The notes under the pieces: generated by a model
Seen by the model: only the letters and a program-made list of their open reading frames with translations
Told to the model about the DNA's origin: nothing
Databases searched by the model: none
Shown here: one piece after another, positions 44,727 to 53,112 of the stretch
Layout: each line of letters starts with the position of its first letter
Numbering within the stretch: the first letter of the stretch is position 1
NCBI RefSeq assembly: GCF_913776855.1
Contig: NZ_CAJYQD010000028.1
Coordinates: 46,628-110,627 of the forward strand
Direction: 5' to 3'
From: an uncultured Sphingomonas sp.
GTDB taxonomy: Bacteria; Pseudomonadota; Alphaproteobacteria; Sphingomonadales; Sphingomonadaceae
Length of the DNA stretch: 64,000 bases
Program-made: the position numbers and the translations under genes

Positions 44727-45953
44727 TCAACCCCGCCGAAACCACTTCCACTTCGGCCCCGCCGATTGCAGCACGCCGCGCCGGAACAGCCGCGCACCGA
44801 GGCTGATCGTGATCGCCACCCACAGCAGTTGCCACGCGATCGCGGCGATATGGGGCCAGATCGCGGTACTGGTCGCGGCGCGGCCGGCCATGGCGAAGGG
44901 GGAGCTGAACGGAAACAGTTCGGCGGCAGTCGCGACCCAGCTGTCGGGGCGGCCGATCGCGGCCAGCGCGAACCCGAACATCGCCATCTGGAAGATGGTG
45001 ATGGGGAGCGACAGCATCTGGATCTCGCGCGGGGTCGATGCCTGTGCGCCGACCGTCAGGAACACTGACCCGAGCAGCATATAGGCGAGCGTGAAATACA
45101 GGATGTAGAGCAGCACGAACCCCGGAAAGCCGATCGCAGGGGCAATGCCCGACAGGCCGGCGGCGACGTCGGACGGCAGCAGCGCGGTGATATTGGCCCC
45201 GACCGTCGCCCAGAAGGCGAGGAACAGGATCGCCACGCCGAACATGCCGATCAGCTTGCCGAGGAACACCGATTCCAGCGGCACGGCGGCGGCCAGTACC
45301 TCGATCACCTTGTTCGAGCGCTCCTCCGCCATGGTGCCGACCGCCTGTCCCGCCAGCATCAGCGTGACGACGAACAGGGAGACGACGGCAAACGTTCCCG
45401 CCGCGCTCTTGCCCCCCAGCGACGTGCTGTTGCGTTCGATCCGGGTGAAGGTCGGTTGCGAAAGCGGCGCGCCATTCAGCCCCGCACGCCGGTCGCGTTC
45501 CGCCTGTTCAGCCAGTGCCGCCAGATATTTGACGGTGGTGGAGGCGATGTTGGCGTGGATCAGCTGCGGCCGGTCGAGCGGGCCGTACAGGACCGAGGGC
45601 ACGTCGATGTCGGGATCGGACAGTAGCGCGCGCGCCTGTGCCGCCGGATCGGCGGCGGGGGCGATCGTCGCGAGCGGCGGCAGGCCGGGTTCGGGCGCGA
45701 CGGCGGGACGAATGCGCGCGTCGGCCGCGCGCAACCGCGCGGCATCGGCGGGCGCGGCGATGGCATAGAGCTTCTTCTTGCCCTCCGCGCCCTGTCCCAC
45801 GGTCATCGCGCCCAGGCTGCCCATCAGGCCGAACCCGGCGAACAGCAGCGGGGCGAGCAGGAACAGGAGGAACATCGGTGTCATCACCGTCGCGGTGAAA
45901 TCGCGCCGTGCGATGGTCAGGGTCTGGCGGATCAGCCTGGCGCCCTTGCTCAT
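44727..45953 (-). CDS. ABC-2 type transporter permease (NatB-like)
   Basis: ATG 45953 overlaps the ATPase stop. The 408-residue protein has one N-terminal helix (about 21-45), a large extracytoplasmic domain, then five helices from about residue 195, with the ABC-2 signature MAEERSNKVIEVLAAAVP. This is the NatB/YhaP layout for Na+ or drug export. It pairs with the upstream ATPase. Confidence 0.93.
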   Translation of the reverse strand: MSKGARLIRQTLTIARRDFTATVMTPMFLLFLLAPLLFAGFGLMGSLGAMTVGQGAEGKKKLYAIAAPADAARLRAADARIRPAVAPEPGLPPLATIAPAADPAAQARALLSDPDIDVPSVLYGPLDRPQLIHANIASTTVKYLAALAEQAERDRRAGLNGAPLSQPTFTRIERNSTSLGGKSAAGTFAVVSLFVVTLMLAGQAVGTMAEERSNKVIEVLAAAVPLESVFLGKLIGMFGVAILFLAFWATVGANITALLPSDVAAGLSGIAPAIGFPGFVLLYILYFTLAYMLLGSVFLTVGAQASTPREIQMLSLPITIFQMAMFGFALAAIGRPDSWVATAAELFPFSSPFAMAGRAATSTAIWPHIAAIAWQLLWVAITISLGARLFRRGVLQSAGPKWKWFRRG

Positions 45954-46870
45954 GCGGCATCCCCCCGCGCGGCGTCGCCGACGATGCGGACGAACGCGTC
46001 GTGCAGCCCCGGCCGTTCGATCGACAGTCCCGAAATGCCGTATCCCGCATCGATCAACCGCACCAATATCCCCTCTATCCCGTCGGCGGGCAGCGTGAAG
46101 CGCCAGCCACCGCGATCCTCCTGCGCATCGGCGGGCAGCAGGCCTGCGATGCCGGGGGCGGGGTGGTGCGGCACATAATGCGCCTTCATCGGCAACAGCG
46201 CGCGGGCGTCGTCCACTGTCCCTTCGAACCGGCGGCGCCCGCCGGCGATGACGCACAGCCGGTCGCACAGCCGTTCGGCATGGGCCATGACGTGCGTCGA
46301 AAACAGGATGGTCGCCCCCCGGTCGCGCTCGGCGCGGATCAGCGCCTCCAGCCGTTCCTGATTGACCGGATCGAGACCGGAAAAGGGTTCGTCGAGGACA
46401 AGAAAATCGGGCTGGTGGACGACGCTGCCGAGCAGTTGCACGAACTGCGCCATGCCCTTGGACAGCTTGCGGATCTTGCTGTCGATCGCGTGGCCGAGGC
46501 CGGCCTGTTCGAGCATGACGCCCGCGCGCTTGCGCCCGACCGACCAGTCGAGCCCGCGCAGCGCACCCATGAAGGCGATCGCCTCGCGCGCCTTCATGCC
46601 GGGATACAGGCCGCGTTCCTCCGGCAGGTAACCGACCCGGTCGGACGCGTCGCGCGGGGAGGCATGGCCGAGCAGCGTGCGGGTGCCTTCATCGGGTTCG
46701 ATGATGCCCAGCAACATGCGCAATGTCGTCGTCTTGCCCGCGCCATTGGGGCCGAGGACACCATAGACCGCGCCGGTCGGCACCGACAGGTCGATACCGT
46801 CGACCACTCGCCGGTCGCCGAACCGCTTGACCAGCCCCGTCGCCTGCAAAGCAAGATGATCGTCGCGCAA
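45950..46870 (-). CDS. ABC transporter ATP-binding protein (NatA-like, DUF4162)
   Basis: TTG 46870 (RDDHLALQATGL). The 306-residue protein has Walker A GPNGAGKT (40-47), LSKGMAQ in place of LSGGQ, Walker B LVLDEPFSGLD and the H-loop STHVMAHAE, then a C-terminal DUF4162 domain. It forms an exporter with the next gene. Upstream, queG is divergent with about 60 bases between. Confidence 0.95.
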   Translation of the reverse strand: MRDDHLALQATGLVKRFGDRRVVDGIDLSVPTGAVYGVLGPNGAGKTTTLRMLLGIIEPDEGTRTLLGHASPRDASDRVGYLPEERGLYPGMKAREAIAFMGALRGLDWSVGRKRAGVMLEQAGLGHAIDSKIRKLSKGMAQFVQLLGSVVHQPDFLVLDEPFSGLDPVNQERLEALIRAERDRGATILFSTHVMAHAERLCDRLCVIAGGRRRFEGTVDDARALLPMKAHYVPHHPAPGIAGLLPADAQEDRGGWRFTLPADGIEGILVRLIDAGYGISGLSIERPGLHDAFVRIVGDAARGDAA

Positions 46871-46930
46871 CCGCTAATCCCCCCAAACGACGCTCTTTAG
46901 CGTGCGCTTGGAAAAGCGTAGCGGGGGGAT

Positions 46931-47989
46931 GTGATCCAAGACAAGGCCCACCCCAGCGATATTGTCGACCGGATTCGTGCCAAGGCGGCCGAATGCGGCT
47001 TCGTCGCGTGCGGCATCGCCCGCGCCGACGCTGCGCCGCGCACCGCCGAGCGGCTGCGCCAGTGGCTGGACGAGGGGCGGCACGGGTCGATGATCTGGAT
47101 GGAGGAGCGTAGCCAACAGCGCGGATCGCCTGCCGGCCTGTGGAGCGAGGTGCGCTCCGTCATCGCGCTCGGCATGAGCTATGCGCCCGCCGTCGATCCG
47201 CTGGCGCTGGCGGGGGTCGGCGATCGCGGACGCATCTCGGTCTATGCGCAGGGCGGCGATTATCACGATGTGGTCAAGAAGGCGCTGAAGCAGCTCGGCC
47301 GCTGGCTGGCGCAGGAATCGGGCTGCGACCTGAAGGTGTTCGTCGATACCGCGCCGGTGATGGAGAAACCGCTGGCCGAAGCGGCGGGGCTGGGGTGGCA
47401 GGGGAAGCACACCAATCTGGTCAGCCGGTTGCATGGCAGCTGGCTGTTCCTCGGTGCGATCTATACCACGCTGGACCTGACGCCGGACCGGGCGGGCCGC
47501 GATACGTGCGGGTCGTGCGATGCTTGCCAGGTGGCGTGCCCGACCGGGGCGTTTCCGGCGCCCTATCGGCTGGATGCGCGGCGCTGCATCTCGTACCTGA
47601 CGATCGAACATGCAGGACCGATCCCGCACGACCTGCGCGAGGGGATCGGCAACCGCATCTATGGCTGCGACGATTGCCTGGCGGTGTGTCCGTGGAACAA
47701 GTTCGCGGCAACGGCGGCGGCGAACCGGGCGTTCGCGGCGCGCGCCGAACTGGCGGCACCCCGGCTGGCCGACCTGATCGCACTCGACGATGCCGGCTTT
47801 CGCGAGGTGTTCCGCGGATCGCCGATCAAGCGGATAGGGCGCAACCGCATGGTGCGCAACGCGCTGATCGCGGCGGGCAACAGCGGCGACGCGGCGCTGG
47901 TCGAACCGGTGCGCGCGGCGTGCGCCGATGCCGATCCGGTGGTGGCGGAGGCGGCGGCGTGGGCGCTGGCAAAGCTGGGCGGCATCTGA
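46931..47989 (+). CDS. queG: Epoxyqueuosine reductase
   Basis: GTG 46931 follows GGGGGGAT. The 352-residue protein has the N-terminal cobalamin-binding DUF1730 domain ([24 protein letters not shown]), [19 protein letters not shown], then two 4Fe-4S clusters: [15 protein letters not shown] and [11 protein letters not shown], and a HEAT-like C-terminus. It reduces epoxyqueuosine in tRNA to queuosine and needs B12. Confidence 0.97.
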   Translation: MIQDKAHPSDIVDRIRAKAAECGFVACGIARADAAPRTAERLRQWLDEGRHGSMIWMEERSQQRGSPAGLWSEVRSVIALGMSYAPAVDPLALAGVGDRGRISVYAQGGDYHDVVKKALKQLGRWLAQESGCDLKVFVDTAPVMEKPLAEAAGLGWQGKHTNLVSRLHGSWLFLGAIYTTLDLTPDRAGRDTCGSCDACQVACPTGAFPAPYRLDARRCISYLTIEHAGPIPHDLREGIGNRIYGCDDCLAVCPWNKFAATAAANRAFAARAELAAPRLADLIALDDAGFREVFRGSPIKRIGRNRMVRNALIAAGNSGDAALVEPVRAACADADPVVAEAAAWALAKLGGI

Positions 47990-47999
47990 GGCTAAGGCG

Positions 48000-48659
48000 T
48001 CACGCCCCGCTCGCCCGGCGGACGGCGGCCAGGTCGCCATTCGGGCGGCCCTGCACATGCGCCCAGTCGCGGAATTTCCAGTCGCCGCCCCATACCAGCC
48101 CCTCGGCCTTTGCCGCCTTGCCCAGCGCGCGGAAGAAGACATGGGCGTCGGGTTCGCGCCAGTACCAGCGTTCGTCGACCAGATCGGCGGCCCAGGCGGC
48201 GGGCAGGCCATCGGGGGTCCGGGCGTTGTGGAAGCTGAAGCGGACCTTGCTGGACCCTGCACGGAACAGCCGTTCCTGCACCGCGACCGATCGCCAGCCA
48301 TAGACGATGGTGGGGCGAAACCGGTCGGCGCGCAGCCGGGCGATCACCGCCACGACGCGCGGACGGAAGCGGGGATCGAGACTGGCGAGCTTGCGCGCCT
48401 GCGGCCAGTCGCTGCTGTCATCGTCCCACCGCGCCGGCGCCGCGCGCAGCCGGGCGAGCGTCGTGCCGCCGGGATCGACCCGGCCGTCGGGCGCGATCCC
48501 GAAGCGATCCTGCGCGGTGCGGATCGCCGCGATCAGGCGGGGGCCGGCAATGCCGTCGATCCCGCCCGGTTCGATCCCGATGCGCAGCAACAGCCATTGC
48601 AGCGTCCGCACATCGTCCGGGCGATTTGCGCCATCCTGTCCGACCGCAGCCTCGATCAT
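48000..48659 (-). CDS. M15 family peptidase with peptidoglycan-binding domain
   Basis: The 219-residue protein (ATG 48659) has an N-terminal PG_binding_1-like domain (TLQWLLLRIGIEPGGIDGIAG, then LIAAIRTAQDRFGI) and a C-terminal M15/VanY-like domain with SFHNARTPDGLPAAWAADLVD and WGGDWKFRDWAHVQ; His, Asp and His give the zinc site. Related to phage endolysins such as L-Ala-D-Glu peptidases. No signal peptide is visible, so export is unclear; the context holds no phage genes. Confidence 0.85.
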   Translation of the reverse strand: MIEAAVGQDGANRPDDVRTLQWLLLRIGIEPGGIDGIAGPRLIAAIRTAQDRFGIAPDGRVDPGGTTLARLRAAPARWDDDSSDWPQARKLASLDPRFRPRVVAVIARLRADRFRPTIVYGWRSVAVQERLFRAGSSKVRFSFHNARTPDGLPAAWAADLVDERWYWREPDAHVFFRALGKAAKAEGLVWGGDWKFRDWAHVQGRPNGDLAAVRRASGA

Positions 48660-48726
48660 CGCCGGTCCTTTGTCCTGTTGCTGGGGGCGGGGACGCTGGC
48701 GGGCGAAATCCTACATTGCAAGCCGG

Positions 48727-49068
48727 TCAGCGCGGTCGGGCGCGCGCCGCCGCGACCTGTGCGCCCAAAGCCCGCGTGCGTTGGTCGAGCGCGGAAGTAT
48801 CGGACCAAGCGGGACCGCCGGCACGCGCCTGTCGCGCCAGGCGTTCGACCATCGCGCTTTCGGCATAGAGCGCGCGCGCTTCCGACCGGGTGAGGTCGCC
48901 GCGCCGGCGCCCGTCCCGGATCGACCGGTTGATGTCGCCAAGGTCGCGGTCGAACGTGGCGGTCGGGGGTGCCGGCATCTCGCGAACGGCGGATCGCCCC
49001 CCGTCCCAGATCTGGGCGCCGGCAGGGGCGGCCAGCAACAGCGGCAGGATCGACAGCATCGCACGCAT
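48727..49068 (-). CDS. Small exported protein, unknown function
   Basis: The 113-residue protein has a clear signal peptide (MLSILPLLLAAPAGAQ). The mature region is helical and charged: DINRSIRDGRRRGDLTRSEARALYAE, which resembles the RDGRRxGxLTxxEA repeat seen in small sphingomonad periplasmic proteins. No enzyme motif. It lies between the M15 gene and the divergent glycosyltransferase. Confidence 0.75.
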   Translation of the reverse strand: MRAMLSILPLLLAAPAGAQIWDGGRSAVREMPAPPTATFDRDLGDINRSIRDGRRRGDLTRSEARALYAESAMVERLARQARAGGPAWSDTSALDQRTRALGAQVAAARARPR

Positions 49069-49167
49069 CGGCGGTTCTCCTCGGGCGGTCGTTGCATCCT
49101 ATCGTGGCGATGCGATGCGTGCCATCCGGCTTTTCCTGTCGCGCGGCTTGGGGTAACGCCACCGCCC

Positions 49168-50184
49168 ATGATCCGTCCCGCGCTCTCCATCGTCGTTCCC
49201 TGTTACAACGAGGCCGCCTGCCTCGACGTGCTGCACGCCCGCATTGCGGCGGCGGCGCGCGCGGTGGTCGGCGACGATCACGAGATCGTGCTGGTGAACG
49301 ACGGATCGCGCGACCAGAGCTGGGCCGTCATGGAGCGGCTGGCGGCGGCCGATCCCCGGCTGGTCGCGATCAACCTGTCGCGCAACCACGGGCATCAGCT
49401 GGCACTGACCGCGGGCCTCGACCTGTGCGCGGGCGAACGCATCCTCATCATCGATGCCGACCTGCAGGACCCACCCGAATTGCTGGCCGACATGATCGGT
49501 GTGATGGAAGCCGAGGGCGCCGACGTCGTCTATGCCGTGCGCCGCAAGCGCGAGGGCGAGACGTTCTTCAAGAAGTTGACCGCCGCCGCCTTCTACCGCG
49601 TGCTGGACCGGGTGACCGACACGCCGATCCCGCTCAACACCGGCGATTTCCGGCTGATGAGCCGGCGGGCGCTCGATGCGTTGCTCAGCCTGCCCGAACA
49701 GGCGCGCTTCATTCGTGGCATGGTGGCGTGGGTCGGGTTCCGGCAGGTGCCGTTCCCCTATGACCGCGACGAGCGGCTGGCCGGGGAAAGCAAATATCCG
49801 CTGGGCAAGATGATCCGCTTTGCCCTCGACGCGGTGACCGGCTTTTCCACCGCGCCGCTGCGGCTTGCCAGCCATATGGGGCTGGTGCTGACCGCATTGT
49901 CGCTGCTGCTGTTCGCCTATATCGCGGTGGGCTGGATTTCGGGCAGCGCGGTGCAGGGCTGGACCTCGACGATGCTGGTCGTCGTGTTCCTGGGCGCGGT
50001 GCAGATGTTCGTGCTGGGGATGATCGGCGAATATCTCGGGCGGTTGTATGTCGAGTCCAAGCGGCGGCCGCTCTATCTGGTGGCGGATGTCGCCGGGCCG
50101 GTGAAGGGGCGGGCGAGCCTCGGCTATCGTGCTGGCGACCGGGGCGAGGTCACGGTGTCGCCGGTGTTGCCGGAGCAGCCGTGA
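49168..50184 (+). CDS. Family 2 glycosyltransferase, GtrB/DPM1-like
   Basis: ATG 49168; the long upstream frame is a shadow. The 338-residue protein opens SIVVPCYNEAACLDVL and has VNDGSRDQSW, NLSRNHGHQLALTAGLD, IDADLQDPPE (DxD-like metal site), NTGDFRLMSRRA and FIRGMVAWVGF, then two C-terminal helices (about 230-310). This is the polyprenyl-phosphate glucosyl/mannosyl transferase class (GtrB, ArnC). It may act with GtrA at 42264. Confidence 0.94.
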   Translation: MIRPALSIVVPCYNEAACLDVLHARIAAAARAVVGDDHEIVLVNDGSRDQSWAVMERLAAADPRLVAINLSRNHGHQLALTAGLDLCAGERILIIDADLQDPPELLADMIGVMEAEGADVVYAVRRKREGETFFKKLTAAAFYRVLDRVTDTPIPLNTGDFRLMSRRALDALLSLPEQARFIRGMVAWVGFRQVPFPYDRDERLAGESKYPLGKMIRFALDAVTGFSTAPLRLASHMGLVLTALSLLLFAYIAVGWISGSAVQGWTSTMLVVVFLGAVQMFVLGMIGEYLGRLYVESKRRPLYLVADVAGPVKGRASLGYRAGDRGEVTVSPVLPEQP

Positions 50185-50202
50185 TGCTGCCCCACTGATC
50201 TT

Positions 50203-50298
50203 CGTCACTCCCGCGCAGGCGGGAGTCCATGAACGCTGACGCTGCGATTGGAGCCGAAACGTCGGCGGCAATGGATCCCCGCCTGCGCGGGAATGACG
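50203..50298. repeat. Palindromic repeat, family D
   Basis: Arms of 28 bases, CGTCACTCCCGCGCAGGCGG... (50203-50230) and its near-complement (50271-50298). It lies between the convergent glycosyltransferase and RHH genes. GTCATTCCCGCGnAGGCGGG palindromes like this are common dispersed repeats in proteobacterial genomes. Confidence 0.85.
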
Positions 50299-50307
50299 AT
50301 GGGGGCG

Positions 50308-50574
50308 TCAGCTGTCGGCCGGGCGATTCGCTCCAACCTCCCCCAGCAACCACGACCGGATCGCGCTGGCGAGGTTCGGCGGATCCTCGCCCTCGATCCG
50401 CAGCCCGTCGATCGCCGCGACCAGCGCCGACAGCGGCAACGACCGCCGCGCCGCCGCAGCTTCCAGCGCCGTCCAGAAGCCGGGTTCGAGGCTGATCGAG
50501 GTCGCGTGGCCGGCGATGGTGATCGACCGCTTCACCGGCCCGCGAAAGCCGCCGGGCGGAGCGACCGGCTTCAC
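50308..50574 (-). CDS. Ribbon-helix-helix domain protein (RHH_4-like)
   Basis: GTG 50574 overlaps the cobT stop (GTGA), giving 88 residues; a later GTG at the VKRSITI position is possible. The core [20 protein letters not shown], then [12 protein letters not shown], matches the small RHH_4 family common in alphaproteobacteria and normally a DNA-binding fold. Target unknown. Coupled translation to cobT is the only functional hint. Confidence 0.85.
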   Translation of the reverse strand: MKPVAPPGGFRGPVKRSITIAGHATSISLEPGFWTALEAAAARRSLPLSALVAAIDGLRIEGEDPPNLASAIRSWLLGEVGANRPADS

Positions 50575-52400
50575 GGCGTGTCGAACAGCGACGCCAGCTG
50601 TTCGATCATCGTGCCGGCCAGCTGCTCGGCGTCCATGATCGTGACCGCGCGGTTGTACCAGCGGGTGACGTCGTGGCCGATGCCGATCGCGACCAGTTCG
50701 ACCGGCGACTTGCCCTCGATATAGGCGATTACCTGTCGCAGATGCCGCTCCAGATAGCTGCCCGAATTGACCGATAGCGTAGAATCGTCGACCGGCGCGC
50801 CGTCGCTGATGACCATCAGCACCTTGCGATCCTCGGGCCGGGCGATCAGCCGGCCGTGCGCCCACAGCAGCGCCTCGCCATCGATATTCTCCTTCAGCAG
50901 CCCCTCGCGCATCATCAGCCCCAGCGACTTCTTCGCGCGGCGCCACGGCTCGTCCGCCTGTTTATAGACGATGTGGCGCAGGTCGTTGAGGCGACCGGGC
51001 TGGGGCGGGCGACCGGCGGCGAGCCATGCCTCGCGGGCTTGCCCGCCCTTCCACGCGCGGGTGGTGAAACCGAGGATCTCGACCTTCACGCCCACCCGTT
51101 CGAGGGTGCGGGCGAGGATGTCGGCGCTGATCGCGGCGATGCCGATCGGGCGGCCGCGCATCGAGCCTGAATTGTCGATCAGCAGCGTGACGACGGTATC
51201 GCGAAACTCGGTATCGCGCTCGATCTTGTAGCTCAGCGACTGCGCCGGGTTGATGACCACCCGCGCCAGCCGCGCGGCGTCGAGCAACCCTTCCTCCTGG
51301 TCGAAATCCCACGACCGCGACTGCTGCGCCATCAGCCGGCGCTGCAACCGGTTGGCGAGCTTCGTCACCACGCCCTGCAACTGCACCAGCTGCTGGTCGA
51401 GATAGGCGCGCAGCCGTTCCAGTTCGTCGGCGTCGCACAGCTCGGTCGCGGCGATCACCTCGTCGAACTTGGTGGTGAAGGCGCGATAGTCGAACTGCGC
51501 GTTCAGGTCGGCGATGGGGCGGTTGGGGCGGACCGGCATCATGCCGCCCTCATCCTCGCCATCGGCCATGTCGTCGCCTTCGGCATCGACATCCTCGGAC
51601 GGGTCGTCGGATCGCGCCTCGGCCTGGTCGTCGCTGCGATCCTCGCCGCGCGCCTCGACCTGACCCTCGCCGCCCTGCTGCTCGCCTTCGTCGTCGCCGT
51701 CGTCCTGCGGGGTTTCCTCGTCCTCGCCTTCCGAGTCGTCGCCGCCGTCATCGGCCTGTTCCGGCTCGACCTCGCCCTCGACCAGTTCGAGGTCCTGCAG
51801 GATGCGGGTGATGCTGCGCCCGAACGCCACCTGATCGCCCGCCAGCCCGGCAAGCGCGTCGAGCTGCGTGCCGGCGCGTTCCTCGATCCAGTCGGAAATC
51901 AGCGCCATGGCGGGGATCGCGGCGGCAGGCGGCATCCGCCCGGTCAGCCGTTCGCGCACCATCAGCTGCACGGCGGTCGACAGCGGCACCTCGGCCCGCG
52001 TCCGCGCCCGCGTGATCGGGTCGGAGCGCATCCTGAGGTCGAGCGCGCGGTCGAGATTGTCGGCGATCCCGTCATAGCCCGCCGACCCGACCGCATCGAC
52101 CCGCGCCTGTTCGACCGCATCGAACACCGCGCGCGCCACCGCTTCGCCCGGCGCCGCACGGGCATGGAGCGCGGTGTCGTGGTAGCGCATCTTCAGCGCG
52201 AAGCCGTCGGCAAGGCCGCGTGCCTCCGCGACCTGATCGGCGGGGAGCGCGCGGGCGGGCATCGGCACCTTGATATGCTTGCCCGACGCGACCGGGGCAT
52301 CGGCGGTAAAGCCCAGCTCGACCTCCGGCTCCTCGGCAAGCGCGCGCGATGTGCCGCGCAGGACGTCGCGAAACCGGTCGAGTGGGGATTCCTGTGCCAT
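50571..52400 (-). CDS. cobT: Cobaltochelatase-type CobT
   Basis: ATG 52400, 609 residues. N-terminal CobT domain (about 1-205), a strongly acidic low-complexity stretch rich in Asp/Glu (about 205-300), and a C-terminal VWA domain with the MIDAS motif [10 protein letters not shown] (about 412-421). CobT forms the outer ring on CobS in the cobalt chelatase. cobS is 11.5 kb away on the other strand and cobN is not here. Confidence 0.96.
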   Translation of the reverse strand: MAQESPLDRFRDVLRGTSRALAEEPEVELGFTADAPVASGKHIKVPMPARALPADQVAEARGLADGFALKMRYHDTALHARAAPGEAVARAVFDAVEQARVDAVGSAGYDGIADNLDRALDLRMRSDPITRARTRAEVPLSTAVQLMVRERLTGRMPPAAAIPAMALISDWIEERAGTQLDALAGLAGDQVAFGRSITRILQDLELVEGEVEPEQADDGGDDSEGEDEETPQDDGDDEGEQQGGEGQVEARGEDRSDDQAEARSDDPSEDVDAEGDDMADGEDEGGMMPVRPNRPIADLNAQFDYRAFTTKFDEVIAATELCDADELERLRAYLDQQLVQLQGVVTKLANRLQRRLMAQQSRSWDFDQEEGLLDAARLARVVINPAQSLSYKIERDTEFRDTVVTLLIDNSGSMRGRPIGIAAISADILARTLERVGVKVEILGFTTRAWKGGQAREAWLAAGRPPQPGRLNDLRHIVYKQADEPWRRAKKSLGLMMREGLLKENIDGEALLWAHGRLIARPEDRKVLMVISDGAPVDDSTLSVNSGSYLERHLRQVIAYIEGKSPVELVAIGIGHDVTRWYNRAVTIMDAEQLAGTMIEQLASLFDTP

Positions 52401-52516
52401 GCCGCCTGCTTTGGGGATTGGGCGGTGTCAGGGCAAGGGGGTGGTGCAGTGCGAGCGAACTGTGGGGTAACGGGAACCACCATGACAATCACGGCCCGCT
52501 CCGCTAACACCGCCCG

Positions 52517-52963
52517 GTGTCCCGCGTCCGCCGCCTGTTCCTGACCCATAACGCACTGGCGGCGTTGGTGATTGCCGTGGCGCTGCTGATGAAGGCGGTG
52601 GTGCCGGCGGGGTTCATGCCGATGCTGGTCGAGGGGCGCGTGGTCATCGCGCTGTGTTCGGGTTTCGGGCCGGTGCCGCCGATTGCGGCAGGATCGGCGA
52701 TGGCAGGAATGCACCATGGCACGGCCATGGACGCCGCGCATGGCGCACATGACCGCAAGGATGGCGGGCAGCACGATAACAAGCCGCAACCCTGCGCCTT
52801 TTCGGGGTTGAGCGCGCCGTCGCTGGGCGGGGCCGATCCGGTGGTGCTCGCGATCGCTATCGCCTTTGTCTTGATGCTGGGCCTGCGCATCGTCGTGGCG
52901 CTGCCGGTACGACGGGCGGTGAGGCTGCGGCCGCCGTTGCGCGGGCCGCCCGGTATCGCCTGA
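52517..52963 (+). CDS. DUF2946-like small membrane protein, His-rich
   Basis: GTG 52517 gives 148 residues: an N-terminal helix (ALAALVIAVALLMKAVVPAGFMP), a periplasmic loop with Cys, GMHHGTAM and DAAHGAHDRKDGGQHDN, ending PQPCAFSGL, then a C-terminal helix. The two Cys and many His suggest metal binding. DUF2946-type proteins often precede TonB-dependent metal receptors, as here (150 bases upstream). Metal handling is inference. Confidence 0.78.
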   Translation: MSRVRRLFLTHNALAALVIAVALLMKAVVPAGFMPMLVEGRVVIALCSGFGPVPPIAAGSAMAGMHHGTAMDAAHGAHDRKDGGQHDNKPQPCAFSGLSAPSLGGADPVVLAIAIAFVLMLGLRIVVALPVRRAVRLRPPLRGPPGIA

Positions 52964-53112
52964 TCCCGTTCGGTGCGTTCGCGCCTGCCGCAGAGTGCGC
53001 GGCGGGCGGGCGTGCCGGTGCTTTGCGCGGGTCCCGCATGTGCCTGTGGCGATGCGGGCCTTCGCGGGCGGTGGGCGCTGACCCGTCGCCCGGATTTCAG
53101 GGGTAGTTTTCC

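Noticed and set aside
48000..48659. M15 peptidase as part of a prophage lysis cassette
   Set aside because: No holin, tail or integrase genes near; base composition as in neighbours.
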